DNA of 64,000 nt, taken from Paenarthrobacter sp. AR 02. Lineage in GTDB: Bacteria; Actinomycetota; Actinomycetes; Actinomycetales; Micrococcaceae. A program made the translations under genes and the position numbers. The notes below the pieces were generated by a model. The model was not told the DNA's origin. It saw only the letters and a program-made list of their open reading frames with translations, and did not search any database. Positions 26,083-34,231 of the stretch are shown here, piece after piece; position 1 is the stretch's first letter, and each line of letters opens with the position of its first letter. Location of the stretch: assembly GCF_021538675.1 (NCBI RefSeq), contig NZ_JAJUKH010000001.1, positions 1,023,462 to 1,087,461 of the forward strand, given 5' to 3'.

Positions 26083-26634
26083 ATGCCCGCCATGATGCTC
26101 CTTTGGGGTGCTGCCCTGGTTCTGGCAACCGCAGCAACCACGTACGCGCTGCACAGGAAGGCGGTGCATGGTCGCGGCCCGGAGCCTGATGGGATCTTCT
26201 GGGACCTCTTCGGAGGATCGGTGGTGATCCTTCCCGCCATCCTGGTCCCGGCAGTCCAGTGGTCCCCCGCCGGCCTCATCATGGTCCTGGTGGGAGTGGC
26301 TACCGTTGGCGGAACCCTGGCGAGTATCCGCAAAGTGGAGCGTATCCACGCAGCCGAACCCCGGCGTCGTGCTGGTTTTGTCCAGGACACCGCCCGCCAC
26401 CAGAACCTCCTCCGGCAGTGGCAGAGCTACGAGCTTGACCCGGGCCGGACCATCGACTTTCCGGCGATGTCGGACGTCAGGATCACCGAAACGGCGATGC
26501 TCGCCCGGGCCCTGCGCGAGGCGGAATACTGCAAGGTGACCGCCGGCACGGACTACAGGTCCGCCGTCGAGCGCCTGGCCGAAGCCCTGACGGCGGCAGA
26601 ACGGGCTGCGGGAGTCCCAGAACCTACGTTGTGA
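26083..26634 (+). CDS. Hypothetical membrane protein
   Basis: The 183-residue form from ATG 26083 is chosen because TGGAGGTGG lies just upstream; a frame start at 26059 is less good. It has a first hydrophobic segment at about 3-22 and two more near 42-60 and 66-85, then a soluble C-terminal half of about 95 residues with helices rich in E, R and A (SYELDPGRTIDFPAMSDVRITETAMLARALREAEYC in pieces). No family recognised. A long hairpin follows the stop. Confidence 0.72.
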   Translation: MPAMMLLWGAALVLATAATTYALHRKAVHGRGPEPDGIFWDLFGGSVVILPAILVPAVQWSPAGLIMVLVGVATVGGTLASIRKVERIHAAEPRRRAGFVQDTARHQNLLRQWQSYELDPGRTIDFPAMSDVRITETAMLARALREAEYCKVTAGTDYRSAVERLAEALTAAERAAGVPEPTL

Positions 26635-26688
26635 GGCCCACTCTGCGCCCCAAAGCGTGGATTTAGCGCGCAGAGCGGGCCCCACAAC
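26628..26688. terminator. Long hairpin between convergent genes
   Basis: The 21-base arm 26628-26648 pairs with 26668-26688 (GTTGTGAGGCCCACTCTGCGC versus its complement, with two mismatches) around a 19-base loop. It overlaps the end of the membrane-protein gene and lies before the APC permease stop, so it can serve both. Confidence 0.75.
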
Positions 26689-26717
26689 GCGCACCTAGAG
26701 GCGGGCGCGCCCCAGGT

Positions 26718-28229
26718 TTACGCCCGGGTCAGCACCTTGCCCTTGAAAAACTCGGGCCGCAGCCGGTACATCACCAGCATGATCGCCACGCCCAGCAGGA
26801 TCACGCCCATCCCCAGGATGAACACCAGGCCCACCCCGCCAACGGATGATCCGGAGCCATATTCCGGGTCCATCGAGTCCATGGCGGTCTTCACGAACAT
26901 GACCAGCAGGATCACCCCGCCCACCAGAGGCGCAAGGAACTTGAAGAAGAAGGCGCGCACGCTGCTGAAAGCCACGGCCCGGAAGAACCAGACGCAGGCC
27001 AGGGCCGTGATGCCGTAGTAGAAGCAAATCATCATGCCCAGCGCGGTAATGGTGTCCCAGAGGGCGTTTTCCGAGACCGTCCGGGTGATCACGTAGAACG
27101 CCGCTGCTGCGATTGCAGCAGCAATCGTGGCGAAGCTGGGCGACTTGTACGTGGGGCTGATGCGCCCGAACCGCGGCGAAATAGCGCGGTAGTGGCCCAT
27201 GGCCAGCATGGTCCGGGCCGGCGAAACAAACGTGGACTGCAGGGATGCCGCCGAGCTGCTCAGGATGGCCAACGACATGAGGATCGCGAACGGACCCATC
27301 ACCGGGCCCGCCAGGACGGCGAAAATGCTGGACTGGTTTTCCGGGTTCCCGGCACCCAATCCGGTGTCGCCGACGCCCGCGAAGGACAGGGTGGCCAGCG
27401 CGACGGTCATGTAGATGATCACGATGACCAGCACAGTGATGGTCGCGGCACGGCCCGGGGTCTTCTCCGGGTTCTTGGTTTCCTCATTCATGGTCAGGGT
27501 GACGTCCCAGCCCCAGTAAATGAAGATCGAGAGCGACACACCTGCTGCGAACTGCGAGAACGAGTCCACCGCGAAAGGGTTGAACCAGTCGGGCGAAATG
27601 GCTGTGGCATCAAACGCGGTTCCGTTGGCAACGTGCGCGAACGCCGATACTGCGAACCAGCCCAGGACCAGCAGCTGGAAGGCCACCAGCACGTACTGCA
27701 CGCCCTTGGTGGTCTCCATTCCGCGGTAGGAAATCCAACACGCAATGGCAATGAACACCAACGTGGTGGCGATATTCAAGGGCAGGATCTTGCTGAGGCC
27801 GGCCAGATCCGGATTGCTGAAGAGCTGGCCGAGCATCAGGTAGAAGAAGTCCACTGCAACGGCCGCAAGGTTGGACAACACGATGATGGTCGCTGCGATC
27901 AGCCCCCAACCACCCATCCAGCCGATCCACGGACCGAAGGCGCGCGTCGCCCACGTGAAGGAGGTACCGGCGTCGGGCATTGCGTTGTTCAGTTCGCGGT
28001 AACCGAGCGCCACCAGCAGCATGGGGATGAAGCCCACCAGGAAGATGGCGGGAAGATGCACGCCCACTTCCGAGACCGTGGGACCCAACGCTGCGGTGAG
28101 GGTATAGGCGGGCGCGATGCAGGAAACACCGATCACGACGGCGCCGATCAGGCCCACCGATCCGGCTTTCAGTCCCTTTTCACTCAGGGAAGATTCTTTC
28201 GACTGGACCGTCTTTGGTGCAGTTGACAT
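26718..28229 (-). CDS. APC family amino acid/polyamine permease
   Basis: A 503-residue transporter with about 12 hydrophobic segments. The N-terminus has GLIGAVVIGVSCIAPAYTLTAALGP, matching the G-[ST]-CIAPAY-T pattern of APC helix 1, and FSQFAAGVSLSIFIYWGWDV in helix 6. Encoded downstream of putrescine oxidase and a universal stress protein on the same strand, it most likely imports putrescine or another polyamine (similar in placement to PuuP). ATG 28229 has GAGAGGC upstream. Substrate is inferred from the operon. Confidence 0.88.
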   Translation of the reverse strand: MSTAPKTVQSKESSLSEKGLKAGSVGLIGAVVIGVSCIAPAYTLTAALGPTVSEVGVHLPAIFLVGFIPMLLVALGYRELNNAMPDAGTSFTWATRAFGPWIGWMGGWGLIAATIIVLSNLAAVAVDFFYLMLGQLFSNPDLAGLSKILPLNIATTLVFIAIACWISYRGMETTKGVQYVLVAFQLLVLGWFAVSAFAHVANGTAFDATAISPDWFNPFAVDSFSQFAAGVSLSIFIYWGWDVTLTMNEETKNPEKTPGRAATITVLVIVIIYMTVALATLSFAGVGDTGLGAGNPENQSSIFAVLAGPVMGPFAILMSLAILSSSAASLQSTFVSPARTMLAMGHYRAISPRFGRISPTYKSPSFATIAAAIAAAAFYVITRTVSENALWDTITALGMMICFYYGITALACVWFFRAVAFSSVRAFFFKFLAPLVGGVILLVMFVKTAMDSMDPEYGSGSSVGGVGLVFILGMGVILLGVAIMLVMYRLRPEFFKGKVLTRA

Positions 28230-28252
28230 GGGTATTGCCTCTCAGGCGATTG

Positions 28253-29119
28253 CTATGAGCTTTGTCGCGTGTAGTCGCGGGGGACCACAATCATGGGAAC
28301 GGGTAGGGCACGCAGGATCCGGTTTGCGGTGGTGCCAAGGAAAGTGGCCCGGTGCTGGGCGAGGCGGCTGGAGCCGATCAACAGGATTTCGCCGTCTTCC
28401 CAGTCAAGCCGGTCCACAGCTTCCTCGATGGTTCGGCCCTTGGCCACCACGATCTCGGGTTCAGTCAGCAGCTCATCCGCGGATGAACTTTCGACGGCGG
28501 CAATCCGCTGGGCGGCATGCATCCATGCCGCGTCGAGCAGCTCAGGCGAGTCACCGCCGTCGAGCGCCAACAGGGAGACGAGCCGCAGCGGAAGGCCGCG
28601 ATCACGCGCCGACTCCACAGCAAGGTCCAGGAGCTCATCGGCCCCGGGTCGCGTGCCGAAACCGCAGCTCATCCGGGTGATCGGTTCCGTGCGGCGGTAT
28701 CCGTGCGGTGCCAGGGCAACCGGCAACGGCGCCGAGTGGAGCAACGCACCAGCCACCGAACCAATCGTGAAGCGCTTGAGCAGGCCACTGTTGGTGGCTC
28801 CGATCACCAGCGCCGCAGCATCCATCTCCACGGAGGCATCAATCAACGTCCGGGCTTCGGAATCGCCGCGGCGGATGTGGCCCCGCGCGGTAATGTCCGC
28901 CGGGACCAGGGCCAGGCCTTCGTCCAGCCAACGCTGCGCTTGCTCGTTGAGGATGTCGTCGTAGCCGGTTTCCGGCGGGTAGACGGCGTTGAAGGGAGAG
29001 TCCTCGGGGATCACCAGGACCAGGTCAAGGCTCACATCGTGGTTCCGGGCAAGCGCTACGGCGAGGTGGACGGCGTCGTGCCCCCTCGCGTTGGCGGTGT
29101 ACCCCACTACGTAGCGCAT
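28253..29119 (-). CDS. Tandem-domain universal stress protein
   Basis: The 288-residue protein contains two Usp domains, about residues 1-140 and 145-288. Each ends with the ATP-loop type sequence (VIGATNSGLLKRFTIGSVAGALL and LLIGSSRLAQHRATFLGTTANRIL). Such proteins bind ATP and modulate stress or transport. It lies between putrescine oxidase and the permease in the same direction, with 23 bases to the permease, and could tune transport of the polyamine. ATG 29119 has AAGGGAGCC upstream. Confidence 0.92.
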   Translation of the reverse strand: MRYVVGYTANARGHDAVHLAVALARNHDVSLDLVLVIPEDSPFNAVYPPETGYDDILNEQAQRWLDEGLALVPADITARGHIRRGDSEARTLIDASVEMDAAALVIGATNSGLLKRFTIGSVAGALLHSAPLPVALAPHGYRRTEPITRMSCGFGTRPGADELLDLAVESARDRGLPLRLVSLLALDGGDSPELLDAAWMHAAQRIAAVESSSADELLTEPEIVVAKGRTIEEAVDRLDWEDGEILLIGSSRLAQHRATFLGTTANRILRALPVPMIVVPRDYTRQSS

Positions 29120-29148
29120 GGCTCCCTTTCGATTCTTAAACAGTGCTG

Positions 29149-29186
29149 CCGGCAGTCCGGGGACGGCACTTCCCCCGGACTGCCGG
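29149..29186 (-). terminator. Hairpin between putrescine oxidase and the stress protein gene
   Basis: CCGGCAGTCCGGGG (29149-29162) pairs perfectly with CCCCGGACTGCCGG (29173-29186), 14 bp with a 10-base loop. On the minus strand it follows the oxidase stop. It may partly terminate, or stabilise the upstream mRNA, in an otherwise co-directional operon. Confidence 0.7.
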
Positions 29187-29202
29187 TTGCGTAACTTTGC
29201 GG

Positions 29203-30576
29203 CTAGACCGCTACCGAAGCGAGCTTGTGGGCTTCGACGATGCGCGCTGCGGTCGCCTGGCCCATGCGGACTGCCCCGTCGACGTGCTGGTAGCCCTCGG
29301 CTGCCAGGTCCGACGAGGACCAGTAGATCGGGCCGACGTTTGCGTGCTGGTCCTTGCCGTAGCGGTGCAGTCCGCCCAGGTCATAGCTGGAGGCGTAGGC
29401 ACCGCGGGTCCATTCCTCGGAGCCCCAGTCGGACTCGTAGTAGACCTCGGGCGTGAGGGCCTTGTCGCCCAGGAATCCGGCGATGGATTCGAGGATGGCC
29501 TTCTTGCGGTCCTCGGCGCTCAGCTCGAACACGGCGTCGGCCTTTTCGTCGGAGACGAAGCCCACCAGGGTGCCGCGGGTGTCGCCGTGGTTGGTGTTGT
29601 CGTAGACCTCCTGGACCAGTGCGCCGGCGCTGAAGCCGGTGCCGGAGAGTCCGTCTTCACGCCAGAAGGGGGTCTCGTAGACGGCGTGCACCTTGATGAC
29701 CAAGCCCAGCGACTGGTGCTGGTGCATCTGGTGCTGGCGGCGCGGCAGCGGCGGGTTGAAGGAGACACGCGAGTAGAGGTTCGGCGGAACAGCCATGATC
29801 ACGTAGCGCGCGTTGACCGTGGCCTGCTCGGACACCACGGTGACCTTGTTGTCTTCCCAGTTGATGGTGCGCACAGGGCTGTTGAGGATGACGTCGGAAC
29901 CCAGTTCTGCTGCCTGCAGCAACGAGACCTGCTGCATGCCGCCCACCACGCGCTTGTCCAGGATGAAGTCCTCATCCGTCAGGTGGCTGAAGCTGCCCGC
30001 GGAAGCAGCCATCAGTACTGCCTGAAGTGCGGAGAAGGCGTGGGCGGGCTTGGTGAGCATGCCCCCGGCGATGAAGAGGCCGATGTTGTTGCAGGCTTCC
30101 TCGTCGCTGGAGTTCTGGCGGAGCCAGTGGTGGAAGGAGATGGTGTCCAGCTCGCGGGCCTTGGGGTGGGCCCAGGGCTCGGTGGGGCCGATTTCGGCCG
30201 CCAGTTCGTCAAGGATGGCCACCAGCTTGTCCATTTCGACCTTGGTGGTGTCGTTGACCGGGAAGGAGTCGCCGGTGTACCGGGTGCGCTTGCCGTCGGC
30301 GCCGATGTAGACGGACTCGCCGTCGCGGTAGCGCGAGTACATCTCCAGTCCGAGCTCTTCCAGCAGGGCCATGAGGGCCGTCTGGTCCGGTGAAACCCAC
30401 TGGCCGCCGATCTCCAGCATGGCGCCGTCGATGGTGTCGGTCCAGGTGCGGCCGCCCACGCGGTCGCGTGCTTCGAGCACTGCGACGCTGAGTCCGGCCT
30501 TCTTCAATTCGCGTGCCGCCGTCAACCCTGACGGTCCGGCACCGACGATTACAACGTCGCGATCAAGATTCTGCAT
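29203..30576 (-). CDS. puo: Putrescine oxidase (FAD-dependent amine oxidase)
   Basis: The 457-residue protein matches actinobacterial putrescine oxidases along its length. It begins DRDVVIVGAGPSGLTAARELKK (GxGxxG at 12-17), followed by VLEARDRVGGRTWTD, LEIGGQWVSPDQTALMALL, GLFIAGGMLTKPAHAFSALQ and SAGSFSHLTDEDFILDKRVVGGMQQ. It ends with the FAD-binding PIYWSSSDLAAEGYQHVDGAV. It converts putrescine to 4-aminobutanal, NH3 and H2O2. ATG 30576 has GGAGAGGAC upstream; a frame start at 30807 would span the operator. It is divergent from a TetR regulator and first in an operon with a stress protein and permease. Confidence 0.94.
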   Translation of the reverse strand: MQNLDRDVVIVGAGPSGLTAARELKKAGLSVAVLEARDRVGGRTWTDTIDGAMLEIGGQWVSPDQTALMALLEELGLEMYSRYRDGESVYIGADGKRTRYTGDSFPVNDTTKVEMDKLVAILDELAAEIGPTEPWAHPKARELDTISFHHWLRQNSSDEEACNNIGLFIAGGMLTKPAHAFSALQAVLMAASAGSFSHLTDEDFILDKRVVGGMQQVSLLQAAELGSDVILNSPVRTINWEDNKVTVVSEQATVNARYVIMAVPPNLYSRVSFNPPLPRRQHQMHQHQSLGLVIKVHAVYETPFWREDGLSGTGFSAGALVQEVYDNTNHGDTRGTLVGFVSDEKADAVFELSAEDRKKAILESIAGFLGDKALTPEVYYESDWGSEEWTRGAYASSYDLGGLHRYGKDQHANVGPIYWSSSDLAAEGYQHVDGAVRMGQATAARIVEAHKLASVAV

Positions 30577-30613
30577 GATGTCCTCTCCGTGGCCGTCCGT
30601 TGGCGGCTGACCA

Positions 30614-30636
30614 ATAAATGAATGCCATTCATTTAT
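30614..30636. promoter_or_regulatory. 23-bp perfect palindrome, probable TetR operator
   Basis: ATAAATGAATG (30614-30624), one central base, then CATTCATTTAT (30626-30636). It lies between divergent puo and the TetR gene; ATG-containing half-sites at this spacing are typical for TetR-family operators. It probably represses the putrescine operon and the regulator itself. Confidence 0.82.
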
Positions 30637-30717
30637 ATCCAATACTAGCCGCCCTGACCCCGGCTGTGAAGACCCAGTGGAATAATGCTGGGGACACAGG
30701 CAGCAGAAAGGCTCCCG

Positions 30718-31401
30718 ATGCCCGCACCGACTCCCGCAACGTCCGCCACTCCGGCGCGCCCTGTACGCCGCCGCGCCGGCAGGCCTACGGCGGCGGTCCT
30801 GGACCAAGGCGGCATCACGACGGCGGCCCTGGAGTTGATCGGCACCAAGGGTTACAACGGACTCACCATGGCCGCGTTGGCCCGCTCATTGGGTGTCGCA
30901 CCGTCCGCGCTGTACAACCACGTCTCATCGAAGGACGACGTGCTCATCCTGCTCATGGACCACCTGGCCGCGATGGTGGACGTCTCGGCATTCGGCAGCG
31001 AACCATGGGAATCCGCCGTTCGTCGCTGGGCCTGGTCCTACCGCGATGTCTTCTCTGAGCACACTCCCCTGATTCCGATCATCGCGGTGCTGCCCGTTGC
31101 GAACGCCCCCAAGACACTCGCCATGTACGAGTCCGTCACTGCGGGCTTCCGCGAAGCCGGGTTCCCCGAGGACCGCATCATTTCCGCGATCGTAGCGCTT
31201 GAAGCGTTTGTGTTCGGCGCCGCGTACGACGTCACCGCTCCGGACGACATTTTCGACGCCGGCAGCCTCGCCAGCCAGGTCCCCAACTTCACTGCGGCCG
31301 TGGACCGACTGGCACTGGAACAGCATGACCGGCCCACTGACGTTGCCTTCAGCCTGGGACTCGAGGCGCTGATCAGCGGCTTCGGGGCGTTGCGCGCCTG
31401 A
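30718..31401 (+). CDS. TetR family transcriptional regulator
   Basis: A 227-residue regulator. After a proline/alanine-rich leader of ~25 residues (TPATSATPARPVRRR), the TetR HTH is clear: ITTAALELIGTKGYNGLTMAALARSLGVAPSALYNHVSSKDDVL (read in pieces, ~residues 36-80), followed by a helical TetR_C ligand domain. ATG 30718 has GAAAGG just upstream; ATG 30685 would add 11 residues. Divergent position from putrescine oxidase and the 23-bp palindrome make it the likely repressor of the putrescine operon, sensing putrescine or its aldehyde. Confidence 0.9.
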   Translation: MPAPTPATSATPARPVRRRAGRPTAAVLDQGGITTAALELIGTKGYNGLTMAALARSLGVAPSALYNHVSSKDDVLILLMDHLAAMVDVSAFGSEPWESAVRRWAWSYRDVFSEHTPLIPIIAVLPVANAPKTLAMYESVTAGFREAGFPEDRIISAIVALEAFVFGAAYDVTAPDDIFDAGSLASQVPNFTAAVDRLALEQHDRPTDVAFSLGLEALISGFGALRA

Positions 31402-31455
31402 CGTTTACCGAAGGGGCCGCCCCTTCAGATCCACCGCGGAATACTTATTGCCAAG

Positions 31456-31467
31456 ATAGTGCACTAT
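31456..31467. promoter_or_regulatory. 12-bp palindrome at the start of the XRE-cupin gene
   Basis: ATAGTGCACTAT is a perfect palindrome, followed by a second TGCACT four bases later. It overlaps the ATG at 31466, so binding by the encoded regulator would interfere with initiation. Autoregulation is inference. Confidence 0.5.
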
Positions 31468-32083
31468 GCTGCACTTTGTGGAAGACAATGCAGAAATTTT
31501 GGCGCGGGCAATCGGCGAACGCGTAAAACAGGAACGCAAGGGCCGGGACTGGACACTCGACCAACTGGCGGAAATTGCGGGGGTCAGCCGCCGCATGGTG
31601 GTCAATGTGGAGCAGGGTGCGGTTAATCCGAGCATCGGAACCCTGCTGCGGCTCAGCGATGCCCTGGGTGTCGGGCTACCCGCCTTGGTTGAGCCTCCAG
31701 CCCCGCGGTCCGCGAAAATCACCCGATCCGGTGAGGGCGCCGTGCTCTGGACCGGTCCCTCCGGAGGCCGCGGCGTCCTGGTCGCAGGCACCGAGTCTCC
31801 CGACGTCGTCGAGCTTTGGGACTGGACACTGGCGCCCGGCGAACGGCACGAAAGCGAGGCGCACTCCGCAGGCACCCGGGAGTTGCTGCAGGTTCTGGAA
31901 GGCTCGCTGACGGTGAGCGTCTCGGAGGAGAGCCACGTACTCAGCATCGGCGACGCCTTAACCTTCTTTGGCGACGTCGGCCATGCGTACTCCAATGACT
32001 CCCAGCAACGCACTCGTTTCACCCTGACCGTCCTGGAACCAGGAGTCGGCGCAGCACATCGGACGGAGACCCCGAATGCGTGA
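31466..32083 (+). CDS. XRE family regulator with C-terminal cupin domain
   Basis: The 205-residue protein has an N-terminal XRE helix-turn-helix (RDWTLDQLAEIAGVSRRMVVNVEQGAVNPSIGTLLRLSDAL in pieces, about 25-70) and a C-terminal cupin_2 domain (DWTLAPGERHESEAHSAGTRELLQVLEGSLTVSV). ATG 31466 or GTG 31478 could start it; neither has a strong ribosome-binding site, and a palindrome covers the ATG. It overlaps the downstream EamA transporter by 8 bases, so it most likely controls that exporter. Such pairs often handle amino acids or toxic small molecules. Confidence 0.88.
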   Translation: MLHFVEDNAEILARAIGERVKQERKGRDWTLDQLAEIAGVSRRMVVNVEQGAVNPSIGTLLRLSDALGVGLPALVEPPAPRSAKITRSGEGAVLWTGPSGGRGVLVAGTESPDVVELWDWTLAPGERHESEAHSAGTRELLQVLEGSLTVSVSEESHVLSIGDALTFFGDVGHAYSNDSQQRTRFTLTVLEPGVGAAHRTETPNA

Positions 32084-32984
32084 CCGTTTGTCCGGAACCA
32101 TCGGCGGCCTGCCGCCATGGTCAATGGCCGTTGCCGCGATGATGGCGGTGCAGCTCTCGAATGCCCTGTCTGTTGCGGTCATTCACCAGGTTGGGCCTGC
32201 AGGCACAGCCTGGCTGCGCATGTGCTTTGGCGTCGTGTTTTTGTGGCTGGTGAGCCGTCCGGCCATCCGGTCACTGCGACGCCGCGACCTGCCCGCGTTG
32301 ATCGCACTCGGAGTGGTCACGGGCTTCATGACCACATTCTTCCTTGCCGCCGTCGAGCGCATCCCACTGGGAACCGCCGTCGCCATCGAATTCCTGGGTC
32401 CCCTCACCGTGGCCGGCCTCATGAGCAAGCGCCGGAAGGCGCTTATCTGGCCACTCCTCGCCTTCATGGGTGTGGTGCTGCTGACGGAGCCGTGGCACGG
32501 CACCATCGACATGGCCGGCGTGGGATTCGCCCTTGCGGCCGGGACATGCTGGGGGCTGTACAACGTACTCACCCAACATGTTGGCGATCGTTTCGGTGGC
32601 ATCAGCGGACTCTCGCTCACCATTCCGGTCGCCGCCCTGGCCACGCTGCCCATTGGCTTGCCGCAGGTCCTCGGAGGATCCCTTGAGTGGTGGGTGCTGC
32701 CTGTTGCAGCCGGGATTGCGCTGATAACTCCGGTGATTGCTTTCGGGCTGGAGATGCTTGCCCTCCGGCGCATGACACACACCGCTTTTGGCACGCTGCT
32801 GTCCATTGAACCGGCGTTTGGCGTGCTGATCGGTGTGCTCGTTCTGGCCCAGGCGCCCAGCGTCCTGCAGCTTGTTGGGGTCACCCTGGTTGTGGTTGCG
32901 GGGACTGCGGCGCAGCAAGGTGGCCGCCGGTCTCCCACGCCGACGATGACGACTGACGTTCCGGCGTCGCCCGCGGCCCCCTAG
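32076..32984 (+). CDS. EamA family (DMT) transporter, RhtA-like exporter
   Basis: A 302-residue protein with about ten hydrophobic segments in two repeated EamA halves (~20-145 and ~150-285). Features include GTAWLRMCFGVVFLWLVSRP, GTAVAIEFLGPLTVAGL and TLLSIEPAFGVLIGVLVLAQAPSVLQLVGVTLVVV, close to the threonine/homoserine exporter RhtA group. It overlaps the XRE-cupin regulator gene by 8 bases, which supports a regulated exporter. Substrate is inferred only at family level. Confidence 0.87.
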   Translation: MRDRLSGTIGGLPPWSMAVAAMMAVQLSNALSVAVIHQVGPAGTAWLRMCFGVVFLWLVSRPAIRSLRRRDLPALIALGVVTGFMTTFFLAAVERIPLGTAVAIEFLGPLTVAGLMSKRRKALIWPLLAFMGVVLLTEPWHGTIDMAGVGFALAAGTCWGLYNVLTQHVGDRFGGISGLSLTIPVAALATLPIGLPQVLGGSLEWWVLPVAAGIALITPVIAFGLEMLALRRMTHTAFGTLLSIEPAFGVLIGVLVLAQAPSVLQLVGVTLVVVAGTAAQQGGRRSPTPTMTTDVPASPAAP

Positions 32985-33040
32985 GTCTTCGGGCTTCGCC
33001 TGCCCGGTGAAGGCGCAGTGGGTTTTAATCGGCAGGAAAG

Positions 33041-33086
33041 CTTGTAGAACAAGTAGTCAACTTGTATTCTAAGTGAAACCACTTAG
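33041..33086 (+). promoter_or_regulatory. Promoter/operator and ribosome-site hairpin upstream of the acid-sugar dehydratase
   Basis: CTTGTAGAACAAG (33041-33053) is a perfect dyad with 3-base spacer. It overlaps TTGTAG (33042-33047), a candidate -35, with TATTCT (33065-33070) 17 bases downstream as -10. CTAAGTG (33069-33075) pairs with CACTTAG (33080-33086), placing the start of the AGGAGA ribosome site in a stem. The dyad suits the GntR regulator encoded downstream. Confidence 0.55.
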
Positions 33087-33093
33087 GAGAACC

Positions 33094-34221
33094 ATGAGCA
33101 CCGTAGATCTGATCCGCCACATCAAGCTGTCCACCGCCACGCTTCCCCTCACCATGCCGATCAGCGACGCCAAGGTCTTCACGGGCCGCCAGAAACCGAT
33201 GACCGAAGTGGTGTTCCTTTTCGCCGAGATCACCACGGAACAGGGACACGCCGGCCTGGGCTTCAGCTACTCCAAGCGTGCAGGCGGCCCTGCGCAGTAT
33301 GCCCACGCCAAGGAAGTGGCAGAAGGAATCGTCGGCGAGGACCCCAACGACATCGGCAAGATCTACACCAAGCTCCTTTGGGCCGGCGCCTCGGTGGGAC
33401 GCTCGGGGGTGGCAACCCAGGCCCTCGCCGCCATTGACATCGCGCTCTACGACCTCAAAGCCAAGCGTGCCGGACTCCCTTTGGCCAAGCTGCTGGGGTC
33501 ATACCGGGACTCCGTCCAGACATACAACACCTCCGGCGGCTTCCTCAATGCCACCTTGGACGAGGTCAAGGAACGCGCCACGCAATCCATCGACGAAGGC
33601 ATCGGCGGCATCAAGATCAAGGTGGGCCTTCCCGATTCCAAGGAAGACCTGCGCCGCGTCGCTGGAATCCGCGAACACATCGGCTGGGACGTGCCACTCA
33701 TGGTGGACGCCAACCAGCAGTGGGACAGGGCCACCGCCCTGCGCATGGGCCGCCAACTCGAGGAATTCAACCTGATCTGGATTGAAGAACCCCTGGACGC
33801 CTACGACTTTGAAGGCCACGCACACTTGGCCCAGGTGCTGGACACCCCCATCGCCACGGGCGAAATGCTCGCGTCCGTTGCCGAACACAAGGGCCTTATC
33901 AACGCGAACAGCTGCGACATCATCCAGCCGGACGCGCCCAGGGTCGGAGGCATCACCCAGTTCCTCCGGCTCGCGGCCCTGGCGGATGAACGAGGCCTGG
34001 GCCTCGCGCCCCACTTTGCCATGGAAATCCACCTTCACTTGGCCGCGGCGTATCCCCGCGAGCCCTGGGTGGAACACTTCGACTGGCTGGACCCGCTGTT
34101 CGAGGAGCGCCTCGAAACCAAGAACGGCCGCATGATCGTCCCGGACCGTCCCGGACTGGGCGTCACACTCAGCGGGCAGGCCCGCGCCTGGACCAACGAA
34201 GCCGTGGAGTTCGGCGCGTAA
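33094..34221 (+). CDS. Mandelate racemase/enolase superfamily: L-talarate/galactarate dehydratase-like
   Basis: A 375-residue enolase-superfamily protein. The KxK motif is in GGIKIKVGLPDS (Lys about 174/176). Metal ligands fall in LMVDANQQWD (Asp ~205), LIWIEEPLDAYD (Glu ~231) and TGEMLAS (Glu ~257), and the general base histidine in LAPHFAMEIHLHL (~307). The exact wording of these blocks is close to L-talarate/galactarate dehydratase, which converts the aldarate to 5-keto-4-deoxy-glucarate. ATG 33094 has AGGAGAACC upstream. The next gene, a GntR regulator 10 bases away, is probably its regulator. Confidence 0.87.
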   Translation: MSTVDLIRHIKLSTATLPLTMPISDAKVFTGRQKPMTEVVFLFAEITTEQGHAGLGFSYSKRAGGPAQYAHAKEVAEGIVGEDPNDIGKIYTKLLWAGASVGRSGVATQALAAIDIALYDLKAKRAGLPLAKLLGSYRDSVQTYNTSGGFLNATLDEVKERATQSIDEGIGGIKIKVGLPDSKEDLRRVAGIREHIGWDVPLMVDANQQWDRATALRMGRQLEEFNLIWIEEPLDAYDFEGHAHLAQVLDTPIATGEMLASVAEHKGLINANSCDIIQPDAPRVGGITQFLRLAALADERGLGLAPHFAMEIHLHLAAAYPREPWVEHFDWLDPLFEERLETKNGRMIVPDRPGLGVTLSGQARAWTNEAVEFGA

Positions 34222-34231
34222 TCTTGAACCC

